NCBI GenBank assembly: GCA_964477815.1
Contig: CAYZEO010000028.1
Span: 1 to 12,188 of the forward strand
Reading direction: 5' to 3'
Length of the DNA: 12,188 bases
Origin: DAOVGZ01 sp964477815
GTDB lineage: Bacteria > Babelota > Babeliae > Babelales > Vermiphilaceae
Positions 1-7,255 of the stretch are shown in pieces. The notes beneath the pieces were generated by a model. It saw nothing but the letters and a program-made list of their open reading frames with translations. It did not search any database and had not been told where the DNA came from. The first letter of the stretch is position 1. Every line of letters begins with the position of its first letter. A program made the position numbers and the translations under genes.

Positions 1-2
1 GC

Positions 3-79
3 TGGTGGGCGGTACAAGATTCGAACTTGTGACCCCCAGTTTGTAAGACTGGTGCTCTAACCAGCTGAGCTAACCGCCC
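3..79 (-). tRNA. tRNA-Val (anticodon UAC)
   Basis: Read on the minus strand, a complete cloverleaf is visible. The 7-bp acceptor stem is GGGCGGT/ACCGCCC, the D-arm contains TTAGCTCAGCTGGTTAGAGC, the anticodon stem is CCAGT/ACTGG around loop CTTACAA, and the T-loop is TTCGAAT. The anticodon TAC (plus-strand positions 43-45) reads GUA and other Val codons. The discriminator is A at 6, and the 3' CCA is encoded (3-5). A promoter lies immediately upstream (93-121). Identity follows from the anticodon alone, but the fold is unambiguous. Confidence 0.96.
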
Positions 80-92
80 CTGGACAGTCAAA

Positions 93-121
93 ATATTAAA
101 TGAAAAGAACGACAAAGTCAA
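93..121 (-). promoter_or_regulatory. sigma70-type promoter of tRNA-Val
   Basis: On the minus strand, TTGACT (116-121) matches the -35 consensus at five of six positions. It is followed by exactly 17 nt and then TAATAT (93-98), a four-of-six -10 match. Transcription would start near position 86, about 7 nt before the mature tRNA 5' end at 79, which is the usual geometry for a tRNA promoter. Spacing and position are directly visible; activity is inferred. Confidence 0.6.
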
Positions 122-154
122 AGCTATTCTTGCCAAAATCTTCATTACAGGTAG

Positions 155-194
155 TTTTTTCTATAGCCTCTACAAACAAGTAGAGAAAAAAGGC
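155..194. other. inverted repeat / hairpin in the sppA leader
   Basis: CTCTAC (168-173) and GTAGAG (180-185) form a 6-bp stem around loop AAACAA. A T-run at 155-160 and an A-run at 186-191 can pair outside it across a bulge, and GCC (166-168) can alternatively pair with GGC (192-194). It lies 37 to 77 bases before the proposed sppA start. The T-run precedes rather than follows the stem on both strands, so it is not a standard intrinsic terminator. A role in mRNA leader structure is only a guess. Confidence 0.3.
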
Positions 195-231
195 ACTTAT
201 TGATAAACCGTTACTTAAAAAGGAGTTGCCT

Positions 232-1143
232 GTGGGCTTTTTCGATTATCTCAAAAATCTGTTCATTATTCTTATTTTTCTACAAATTGCTCCCTCTTTA
301 ATTGACAATATTCGCAAGCAGTATGGCAAATATATCATGCCACGCACAAAGTTTGCGCTTGTTGAAATGAAAGGTGTTTTGTACAATTCTGCTCCTTATA
401 ACAAGCGCCTGAACAAATATTTTAAAAATAAAGAAATTAAGGGCATTCTTGTCAAAATGGAATGCGCAGGCAGCGCGGCGGGTACAGCTCAATCGATATT
501 CAACGAAATCAACACGCTAAAAAAACAGTATCCTGCAAAACCGATTATTACGTTGGTTGAAAATATCTGCACGTCAGGGGGCTATTATATTGCCTGCGCT
601 ACTGATGCAATTATCACCCCAGGCTCAGCACTCATTGGAAGCATAGGCTCGAATTTGCCGTATCTTTTTCAGCTAAAAGACTTTATTGAGGAATACAAAA
701 TCAAATATACGGCAATAAAAGCGGGTAAATATAAAAACGCTGCCGATCCATTTGTTGCTATAACACCGGATGATAAGGCAATGCTTCAGAGCGTCATTGA
801 TGATTCGTACAATCAATTTTTGAGTGATATTGTAAAAACCCGCAAGGTTTCACTCAACAATAAAGAGAAATGGGCCGAAGGCAGAATTTTCAGCGGAAAA
901 CAGGCAAAAGTACTCGGTCTCGTTGATATTATTGGATCATCAAAAGATGCAGTTGAGCTTCTGAAAGATAAGGCATTGATCAAGGGTGAAATTGAATGGG
1001 TCAAGCCACGACAAAAAACAAGCATTTGGAATATTTTTGGTGGACGCACAAACGATCATGATTCTAGCTCAATGTTCTCATTTTTGGCAAGCAAGCTGGG
1101 AATAAAGTTTGATGAAAAAAAGTTGGTTCAACGAGTTTTTTAG
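232..1143 (+). CDS. sppA: SppA-like S49 family signal peptide peptidase (short form)
   Basis: Serine protease of the SppA/S49 family, which cleaves leftover signal peptides and membrane protein fragments at the outer face of the inner membrane. It has one N-terminal membrane segment (about residues 8-22), then a single S49 domain, so it is the short bacterial form (303 aa) rather than the duplicated E. coli type. The nucleophile is Ser115 in CTSGGYYIACA, followed by GSIG. The general-base lysine is Lys168 in AGKYKNAADPF, 53 residues later, matching the Ser-Lys dyad spacing of B. subtilis SppA. The frame is open from a TTG at 226, but AGGAG at 221-225 abuts that codon and sits 6 nt before GTG at 232, so I chose GTG. 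The 3' end overlaps mreC by 4 bp (convergent). No promoter is obvious upstream. Confidence 0.88.
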   Translation: MGFFDYLKNLFIILIFLQIAPSLIDNIRKQYGKYIMPRTKFALVEMKGVLYNSAPYNKRLNKYFKNKEIKGILVKMECAGSAAGTAQSIFNEINTLKKQYPAKPIITLVENICTSGGYYIACATDAIITPGSALIGSIGSNLPYLFQLKDFIEEYKIKYTAIKAGKYKNAADPFVAITPDDKAMLQSVIDDSYNQFLSDIVKTRKVSLNNKEKWAEGRIFSGKQAKVLGLVDIIGSSKDAVELLKDKALIKGEIEWVKPRQKTSIWNIFGGRTNDHDSSSMFSFLASKLGIKFDEKKLVQRVF

Positions 1144-1964
1144 ACTTTTGATGAACTTTCACCTTTTTGTAAAACAACACAGTAGCGAATATCACGAACA
1201 TCAATAAGAGGCTCTACAATAACAGAAAAATAAAGACCATCAACTGTAGCCTTTTTTACTTTGCCAAGAGCAAACCCTTGCGGAAATATAAGACCGTCTC
1301 CACTTGAAATAACAACGTCACCCTCTTTCATTGAAGAAAGGTGACTAATCCTTTGCAAGTCCGTTGCATCAAAAGAATTCGTGCCAACATGAATTCCTGT
1401 TGCTTTAGTTTTCGAACATACTCCCGCAACTTTACATTTTTTGTCCGTAACAAGAAGAACCTTGCTGTAAAATGGAAAAACTTCTGTCACTTTTCCGACA
1501 AGACAATTTTTAAACACAACAACCATATCTTTTTCTATATCATATCGACTTCCTTTATCGATGAAAAAAATATGGGATTGAGAAGAAAGTTTTTTGAGCA
1601 ATACCTGAGCAGTGATGCCATTATTTTTATTGTACCGCTTTTTAAATTGAACAAGCTCTTTAATATCTGAATAATAGTTCAGCTGGGACTTTAGTTCTAT
1701 ATTTTCAGCAGTAAGCTTCTGAATTTCTGCGCGCAACGTCTGAACTTCTTTAGTCAACTGCACATTTTTTTTCCTGCGTTTAAAAAACAATTGAACTGGA
1801 GCAACAACATATTTCTGCGCAACAAGGACAGGATAAGAAATCAAAGAACTCGCAGTGTTAATAAATGAAAAATGAGAAAAAAGAAAACGATGAATAATAA
1901 AAAAAATAACACCACCGAAAGTAACAAAATAAAGTGTTTTTATTTTTTTTCTTCTTTGAAACAC
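1140..1964 (-). CDS. mreC: Rod shape-determining protein MreC
   Basis: MreC is the periplasmic scaffold of the elongasome that links MreB filaments to peptidoglycan synthases. The 274-aa length is typical. A basic N-terminus precedes one membrane segment (about residues 11-34), then a charged heptad-like coiled coil (about 65-100), then the two-lobed beta domain (about 117-267). Diagnostic stretches are FIDKGSRYDIEKDMVVV, CLVGKV, VLLVTDKKCKV and GDVVISSGDGLIFPQGFALGKV. It follows the tRNA-dihydrouridine synthase gene by 4 bp, so the two are probably cotranscribed. The start is GTG at 1964. AAGGA directly abuts it with no normal spacer, so initiation may depend on ribosomes terminating at the upstream stop. 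No other ATG, GTG or TTG nearby in frame looks better. mreB and mreD are not adjacent. Confidence 0.92.
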   Translation of the reverse strand: MFQRRKKIKTLYFVTFGGVIFFIIHRFLFSHFSFINTASSLISYPVLVAQKYVVAPVQLFFKRRKKNVQLTKEVQTLRAEIQKLTAENIELKSQLNYYSDIKELVQFKKRYNKNNGITAQVLLKKLSSQSHIFFIDKGSRYDIEKDMVVVFKNCLVGKVTEVFPFYSKVLLVTDKKCKVAGVCSKTKATGIHVGTNSFDATDLQRISHLSSMKEGDVVISSGDGLIFPQGFALGKVKKATVDGLYFSVIVEPLIDVRDIRYCVVLQKGESSSKV

Positions 1965-1968
1965 TCCT

Positions 1969-2934
1969 TCATCCCAGGCAACGAACCAACTCTTCCTTTA
2001 TGTACAAAGCAGAATCTGAAGTCACCACTCTGTTTCTTATTGCAGATGCATCAGGCACATCTTTAATATAAAACGGTACATGCTTTCGAAAACAATATAA
2101 ACCATTTTCCCCGTAATATTCGAGCATGTTATCAAGTTGCTGCAGAGCACAGCTCAAAATTGTTTTTTTGCTTACCTGAAAACTACTATTTCCTTGCGCA
2201 TGTTCTTTAATTTCTTTCAGCTTCCATGGCTGCGCCCACATGCCACGCCCAATCAAAAAACCATCAGCTCCTGTTAATTCGTACACTTTTTTTGCAGAAT
2301 AAAAATCGACTATCCCTCCAGAAAATAGCACAGGAATCGAAATAGCCTTCTTTACCTGGGCCGCTAAGGCATAATCAAGCTCCCCACTAAATCGTTGCGT
2401 TCTTGAACGAGGATGAATTGCAACTGCCTGCACACCACAATTTTGAGCCAAAAGAGCAACTTCAACAGCATTTTTAGTTTGAAAACCTGCCCTCATTTTG
2501 ACCGTCAGCGGAACATCTTTTAGCAATTCACGGAACAATTTCAGTACTTTTTCTAGAATAGGAAGATTTGCCATCAAAGCCGAACCCGAACCGGAGCCAA
2601 CAACATTTTTCGCTGGACATCCAATATTCAAATCAACACAATCAACCCCCTTGGCAAGAACTTTTTCGCATGCAAGCTTAATAAAATTGGTACTATTTGC
2701 TGTCACTTGATAGTTAAGTGGTCGCTCCATCTGCTCAAAAGCAAGGGCCTTAATACCACCTTTATCATTCGCAACACAAGCGACATGGCGTATTTCGGTA
2801 TACAAAAGTTCCTCTTTAGAAAACTGACGGACGATTTTGCGAAAGGGCGAATCTGTCACGCCATCCAGCGGACCTCCCATAAAACGAGGAAAAGACAAAT
2901 GCCCTATTTTTACTTTTTCGTTCCAGTAACTCAT
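1969..2934 (-). CDS. dus: tRNA-dihydrouridine synthase (Dus family, DusB-like)
   Basis: FMN- and NADPH-dependent enzyme reducing specific uridines in the tRNA D-loop region. The TIM-barrel is complete at 321 aa. Family motifs in order: GGPLDGVTDSPFR (FMN entry, residues 20-32), the NIGCP loop with catalytic Cys106, VKMRAGF with Lys146, HPRSRTQRFSG (His174, Arg176), VLFSGGI, and the phosphate-binding end TGADGFLIGRGMW. Two departures from typical members are visible. The segment after Cys106 reads VVGSGSGSALM, whereas relatives usually have a basic residue (KKGAGSALL-like). The HxRT motif ends in FSG rather than YxG. The exact subgroup (DusA, B or C) and target uridine cannot be assigned by reading. 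ATG at 2934 opens the protein, and a TATACT element lies 48 bp upstream. It is the first gene of a pair with mreC. Confidence 0.92.
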   Translation of the reverse strand: MSYWNEKVKIGHLSFPRFMGGPLDGVTDSPFRKIVRQFSKEELLYTEIRHVACVANDKGGIKALAFEQMERPLNYQVTANSTNFIKLACEKVLAKGVDCVDLNIGCPAKNVVGSGSGSALMANLPILEKVLKLFRELLKDVPLTVKMRAGFQTKNAVEVALLAQNCGVQAVAIHPRSRTQRFSGELDYALAAQVKKAISIPVLFSGGIVDFYSAKKVYELTGADGFLIGRGMWAQPWKLKEIKEHAQGNSSFQVSKKTILSCALQQLDNMLEYYGENGLYCFRKHVPFYIKDVPDASAIRNRVVTSDSALYIKEELVRCLG

Positions 2935-3169
2935 CTGATCAAATATTCATTTTTACTTTAGAAATAAAACCCAAAGGTCTTAGTATACCGAATTTTAAGA
3001 CATTCGTCCTAAAAGCCTAAAACTCCTTAGAAAATATTTTTGCGATCTTTTAATGTTTACAAAAAGCTAATTCTCTAGCAAAAAAAAGCGAAAACAAAAA
3101 CTGATTTGCATGGCAGTCGTCATTATATTACTTTAAAAAGAAACGCCACAAAATTTTTTGGGGGAGAAA
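2935..3169. other. divergent intergenic spacer between dus and a secreted-protein gene
   Basis: This 235-bp AT-rich spacer separates two divergent genes and must hold promoters in both directions. It contains the TATACT element and the 6-bp inverted repeat around it (2977-3001). It also holds a short tandem repeat of CCTAAAA (3008-3014 and 3016-3022). For the plus-strand gene, TTGCAT (3106-3111) could be a -35 box, but the best hexamer at 17 nt (TACTTT) is poor. No small gene or RNA could be supported. Confidence 0.5.
2982..2987 (-). promoter_or_regulatory. candidate -10 element upstream of dus-mreC
   Basis: TATACT on the minus strand matches the TATAAT consensus at five of six positions and sits 48 bp before the dus ATG. 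No convincing -35 hexamer is found 16-18 nt upstream. The element lies in the loop of an inverted repeat, GTCTTA (2977-2982) and TAAGAC (2996-3001), so it could be operator-controlled. Similar TATACT elements precede rsmG and the HPS-like gene. Confidence 0.35.
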
Positions 3170-4000
3170 ATGAATAAAAAAGGATTGGTTATATACTTTT
3201 GTCTTTTTGCATTCACTTTATACCCAATGAATAATCAATCGAAGAAAAACCCTATCAAAATTCCGGTTCAATCCATAACAATAAACGCAGCACTTGAAGC
3301 TCTAGAAAGGCGATACTCCAAAAATAAAGACATTCATCTTCTTCAGAAATTCGCTATTCTTTATACTCTTGCATCAAAATCTGATGATACCCTCTTGAGA
3401 CAAATGACTATTAACAGCTTCACCGGTGAAAAATTTTTCGACTACTTAGTAGCATACGAAATACAAACACATAAAGATAAATGGAAAAACCAAAGTGGTC
3501 TTTATTTTGATGTTTTAAAAAATTTTTACCCCGTAAAAAAAGTAAATTCTCGTGATCCACAAAAGAATTCACTCAAAGAAGAAATTTTGCACCTGCAAAA
3601 CTGTAAAACCTACCACTTCATTATGTTCAATCAAAGCATACCCTATATCCATCCCCTACCAAATTACATAGAAAAAATCGTGTCCAAAAAACTTTCAAGA
3701 AAAATCAGCATCACAGAAATGGCGAAACATATGAAGTGCTGCTTAAAAGATACTCAAAACAAAACATCTACCAAGTTCCTTGGCAAACTTCCTCTTTACA
3801 AAGCCGGCAAACTGAAAACAATAATTAAAAAAATAATAGCCCGCAAAAAATACGAGTATTCAAATCCGAATTTAAAAGATACCATGCAAACCAATCAATT
3901 AATCTCAAAAATCAAAAACTACTTGACGGCACTTGATCTGACAACGTTCGGTCTAAAAATTCCAGCAAACTATTGTGACGTAAAAATTTCGTTTGAATAA
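3170..4000 (+). CDS. Hypothetical secreted lysine-rich protein
   Basis: I do not recognise a family. The protein is 276 aa. Its first ~20 residues look like a Sec signal peptide: MNKK, then a hydrophobic core GLVIYFCLFAFTLY. The remainder is strongly basic and apparently mostly helical, with many Lys and Asn, a CC pair in MKCCLKD, and no obvious catalytic motif. ATG at 3170 is preceded by GGGGGAG (3160-3166). An in-frame TTG at 3158 would place the first residues over the ribosome binding site, so I rejected it. It is monocistronic and converges with gatA, with only 3 bp between the two stop codons and no room for a separate terminator. An exported, lineage-specific protein is the most that can be said. 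Confidence 0.7.
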   Translation: MNKKGLVIYFCLFAFTLYPMNNQSKKNPIKIPVQSITINAALEALERRYSKNKDIHLLQKFAILYTLASKSDDTLLRQMTINSFTGEKFFDYLVAYEIQTHKDKWKNQSGLYFDVLKNFYPVKKVNSRDPQKNSLKEEILHLQNCKTYHFIMFNQSIPYIHPLPNYIEKIVSKKLSRKISITEMAKHMKCCLKDTQNKTSTKFLGKLPLYKAGKLKTIIKKIIARKKYEYSNPNLKDTMQTNQLISKIKNYLTALDLTTFGLKIPANYCDVKISFE

Positions 4001-4003
4001 AAC

Positions 4004-5452
4004 TCAAAATCCTTCTGGATGGATTGTATGCCACTTCGTGTTTTGCTCATACACATGAGCAGTCTGGAAAATCAATCCTTCAGAAAGATGTGGTCCAATT
4101 AACTGAAATCCAATCGGCATTTTATTTTGTGTCATTCCACACGGCAATGAAATGGCAGGAATACCGGCTAAGTTCATTGGACAGGTAAAGTAATCTTGCA
4201 AGTCCATCTGCAACTTATCAACATCAAATGCTCCGAACTTAAAAGCTGGGGCAGGATGCGTTGGCATAATCAACAAATCAACATCGTTGAACGTATTTTT
4301 AAATTCGCGACGAATCATCCGCTGAACTCGTTTAGCGTTCTCATAAAACCGTCCTGCATGTCCCGCAGACAATACATAATTACCAACCATGATACGCGTC
4401 TTTACTTCTTGACCGAAACCATCATGACGTGTGTTAAGATACATATCATGAAGCTTCTTTGCATCTTTGTCGCGCATACCATAACGAACACCATCAAAAC
4501 GAGCAAGATTTGAAGCAGCTTCAGCACGACTAATTACAAAATAAGATGCTGCACTATATTCAAGCGTTGGCAACTCAACACGCTTTATTTTTGCTCCAGC
4601 TTTTTCCAAAACTTGAATTGCTTGCTCAACGGCCGAAACAACTTCCTGGTCCATTCCATCTGCACCAAGAGAATTGTCAACAACACCAATACGCAGATCT
4701 TCTTTTAATTTTCCGGTGATATCTTGCGTATAATCTTTTTTACGGGCATTCAAACTAGAAGAATCATGCAGATCGTATCCAGCGATGGAGGAAAAAACAA
4801 GCGCACAATCATACACCGATCGGGTGAAAACACCAATTTGATCTAGCGAAGACCCGTATGCAATCAAACCATATCGTGGAACAAGACCATAGGTAGGCTT
4901 GAGACCAACAACTCCACAAAAGGCTGCCGGTTGCCTGATAGAACCGCCAGTATCTGAACCAAGCGCCCATGGAATTAGACCAGCCGCAACTGCCGCAGCA
5001 GAACCACCACTCGATCCTCCTGGAACACATTCAAAATTCCACGGATTTTTTGTTTTCTTGAAAGCAGACGTTTCTGTAGAACTTCCCATTGCAAACTCGT
5101 CCATGTTTGCTCGACCTATCGGCAACGCACCAAATCTTTTTAAGCGTTTACAAGCAGAAGCATCATAGGTTGCTCTATAGTTTTGCAAAATTTTCGAAGC
5201 ACAAGAAACCAGTCTGCCCTCCTGACAAATATTGTCCTTTAATATTCCTGGAATGCCAGAAAGAGGCGTACCCTGAGCACGAAACTGTTCTAAAATCGAT
5301 GTTTTATCAAAAATTTCTAGAGCTGAGCCTACTTTTTCGTCGTGCTCATTAAAACGTTTAATGAAAAAATCAAGAAGTTCATCAACATAGACTTCTTGAT
5401 TATTTAGCTTTACCTTAAGTTCCGCTATTGTTGCAAAAGATAGGTCGTTCAT
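4004..5452 (-). CDS. gatA: Glutamyl-tRNA(Gln)/aspartyl-tRNA(Asn) amidotransferase subunit A
   Basis: GatA is the glutaminase subunit of GatCAB. It releases ammonia from glutamine (or asparagine) and channels it to GatB for conversion of mischarged Glu-tRNA(Gln) or Asp-tRNA(Asn). At 482 aa it is full length. The amidase-signature catalytic triad is intact: Lys72 in GILKDN, cis-Ser147 in PGGSSGGSAAA and nucleophile Ser171 in GSDTGGSIRQP, with 75- and 24-residue gaps equal to those in S. aureus GatA. The ATG at 5452 has AGGGG 6 nt upstream, and that ribosome binding site overlaps the gatC stop codon (TAGGGG), with a 9-bp gap between genes. It is the last gene of MATE-gatC-gatA. gatB is not in the window. 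Confidence 0.97.
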   Translation of the reverse strand: MNDLSFATIAELKVKLNNQEVYVDELLDFFIKRFNEHDEKVGSALEIFDKTSILEQFRAQGTPLSGIPGILKDNICQEGRLVSCASKILQNYRATYDASACKRLKRFGALPIGRANMDEFAMGSSTETSAFKKTKNPWNFECVPGGSSGGSAAAVAAGLIPWALGSDTGGSIRQPAAFCGVVGLKPTYGLVPRYGLIAYGSSLDQIGVFTRSVYDCALVFSSIAGYDLHDSSSLNARKKDYTQDITGKLKEDLRIGVVDNSLGADGMDQEVVSAVEQAIQVLEKAGAKIKRVELPTLEYSAASYFVISRAEAASNLARFDGVRYGMRDKDAKKLHDMYLNTRHDGFGQEVKTRIMVGNYVLSAGHAGRFYENAKRVQRMIRREFKNTFNDVDLLIMPTHPAPAFKFGAFDVDKLQMDLQDYFTCPMNLAGIPAISLPCGMTQNKMPIGFQLIGPHLSEGLIFQTAHVYEQNTKWHTIHPEGF

Positions 5453-5461
5453 ATAGTTCCC

Positions 5462-5746
5462 CTATTTAGTTTCTATTATAGCAGGAACAACAAAGTAGTT
5501 TTCCTCTCGCTCAGGAGCTTGACAAAGAATCTTTTCTGAATCTGTTTTTATAACAACATCTTCACGAAAAACGTTTACATTTTTTATTGAGGGCTCTTCA
5601 ATGTCTGCTGCAATTTCCTGTACACATTCTGCGTAAGAAAGAACACCTTCAAGATGCCGAATCATCGGCTCAATTTCCTCTTCGCACAGCTTAATACGTG
5701 AAATCTCAGCTATTTTTAATACCTCTTCTCTAGATATCTTTGTCAT
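5462..5746 (-). CDS. gatC: Glutamyl-tRNA(Gln)/aspartyl-tRNA(Asn) amidotransferase subunit C
   Basis: GatC is the small strap subunit that wraps GatA and stabilises its contact with GatB. The 94-aa length is normal. The N-terminal helical pair is typical (ISREEVLKIAEISRIKL, then EEEIEPMIRHLEGVLSYAE). A C-terminal segment with DVV and an acidic PEREENYFVVP end follows, which threads along GatA in known structures. The start at ATG 5746 has a clear ribosome binding site, AAAGGA, with a short spacer. It begins 12 bp after the MATE gene stop and ends 9 bp before gatA, so the three genes look like one transcript. Confidence 0.95.
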   Translation of the reverse strand: MTKISREEVLKIAEISRIKLCEEEIEPMIRHLEGVLSYAECVQEIAADIEEPSIKNVNVFREDVVIKTDSEKILCQAPEREENYFVVPAIIETK

Positions 5747-5758
5747 CGGTTCCTTTCT

Positions 5759-7159
5759 CTATTTTGCTTGTTTTTGCCACTCCTGACCGCGGAATCGATT
5801 AATATACGCAATACTCATCAGTGCATTACCTACATAAAATGAGCCGTATATGAGAAAAAATTTCAAAACCGGGTTTTGGATAGGCGCTACCGAGAAAATA
5901 TACGAAACCGGTACGAAATAACCGACACAAACTAAAAGACGTGTCATCATCACGGTTCGGACATTCGAAGCTCCGCGCATCGCACCAGCAAGAATCAATT
6001 GTAGCACATCAAAGAAAACAAGTACACTCAGTAAAGGCAAAACACGGGCCGCCAACCAAGAAAAGTCACCATTTTTGTCAAAAAAACTAACAAAATAACC
6101 GGGCCAGACACTTAAAACAATCAGAATAGAAAAAACCATAATAGAGGCCATAAAGACGATTTTTTTGATATTGGTTTTAATACCATCCCAATTTTGTATG
6201 CCATAGTCATTACTCACCAGTAAAGTAACAATTTGCGCAAATGCCACAGCCGGAAGCAGTGCAAATCGCTCAAGATCTTTGACAACAGAAAACGTTGCAA
6301 GCGCATACTTACCCATCGGCGCAAGCATTGCACCAAGCCAAATGTAAGCCCCCGCGATTGTTGCTTTGTCAAGCATGACACGCCAACTCAGGCTCAACAA
6401 TCTACGCAACTGTGATCCACTGGAAAACACCGAAAACAGTTTGATGCTGTATTGGCGATACCGCTTGTTGAACAATACTGCAATAATAGCAGCGACCAAC
6501 ATAGCCCCAAACTGCAAAACACTTGCCATAGCAGAACCACGAAGCCGCATTTCTGGAAATCCTAATTTTCCAAAAATAAGAACATAATCAAAAAAGATAA
6601 AAACAACTGCTCCAAAAATAAAAATCTTCATCGGTGTCTTCGTGTTTTTTACACCACGCATAAATCCGATAAAAGCAAAATAAACAGACATAAACAGAAT
6701 GCCTATTGCCCTTAAGCGCAAAAACGGTGTTCCCATTGAAATCATATCTTCCGGAACACCATAAAAAAGATAGATCCAGTACGCACCGAAATAAAGTAAA
6801 GCTGCTATAACTGTTCCACTCACAAGTGTTGCCCAAAATGCATCAACAAATGATCGGCCCGCTTCTTTATAACGTTTTGCACCATTGTGCAGACCAGTCA
6901 AAACAATTGCACCAACAGAAAGCCCTTCGGCTATTTTGACAATAAAGTGAAGAAGTGTGTTGGTTACACCGAGTGTTGCATACATTGATGTTGACTTCAA
7001 ATCAGCAATAAAATAAGCATCTAACAGATATAAAAGCGAATACAACACAAGAGCTGTGATGAACTCTGGAAAAAAATATCGAAAAATTTTCCCATAACTC
7101 TCTCCATTTTTATTGTCACGTATACCCGAAATATAACTGTCCAGCAGTCCCCTTTTCAT
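5759..7159 (-). CDS. MATE family efflux transporter
   Basis: Polytopic inner-membrane exporter of the MATE family (NorM/DinF-type Na+ or H+ antiporters for drugs and metabolites). It has 466 aa with about 12 hydrophobic segments in two halves. Family-like features are the early PEFITALVLYSLLYLLDAYFI segment, the IAEGLSVGAIVL stretch in the second helix region, and the FAFIGFMRGVKNTKTPM and AGAMRGASNVRTVMM loops, which mark equivalent points of the two repeats. The start at ATG 7159 is preceded by AAGGA with 6-nt spacing. It leads the MATE-gatC-gatA cluster. rsmG ends 96 bp upstream, and I see no clear terminator in that gap, so rsmG may be in the same transcript. The substrate cannot be predicted from sequence. 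Confidence 0.9.
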   Translation of the reverse strand: MKRGLLDSYISGIRDNKNGESYGKIFRYFFPEFITALVLYSLLYLLDAYFIADLKSTSMYATLGVTNTLLHFIVKIAEGLSVGAIVLTGLHNGAKRYKEAGRSFVDAFWATLVSGTVIAALLYFGAYWIYLFYGVPEDMISMGTPFLRLRAIGILFMSVYFAFIGFMRGVKNTKTPMKIFIFGAVVFIFFDYVLIFGKLGFPEMRLRGSAMASVLQFGAMLVAAIIAVLFNKRYRQYSIKLFSVFSSGSQLRRLLSLSWRVMLDKATIAGAYIWLGAMLAPMGKYALATFSVVKDLERFALLPAVAFAQIVTLLVSNDYGIQNWDGIKTNIKKIVFMASIMVFSILIVLSVWPGYFVSFFDKNGDFSWLAARVLPLLSVLVFFDVLQLILAGAMRGASNVRTVMMTRLLVCVGYFVPVSYIFSVAPIQNPVLKFFLIYGSFYVGNALMSIAYINRFRGQEWQKQAK

Positions 7160-7255
7160 AGTATATCCTTCCCTTGTCCAAGTATCGTTGCAAACACTCT
7201 TAAAAATGCGACCACTAAGATATAAATGATGGATAAAAAAAAGTAAACCCGTACG

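Noticed and set aside
155..194. Intrinsic terminator in the sppA leader
   Set aside because: The stem has T before and A after on both strands, which is the wrong order for termination.
4809..5352. Several open frames on both strands inside gatA
   Set aside because: They are shadows of the highly conserved amidase-signature region and show no family features of their own.
7160..7255. Possible terminator between rsmG and the MATE gene, because of a T8 run on the minus strand
   Set aside because: The sequence before the T-run offers only three or four base pairs, so no credible stem forms.
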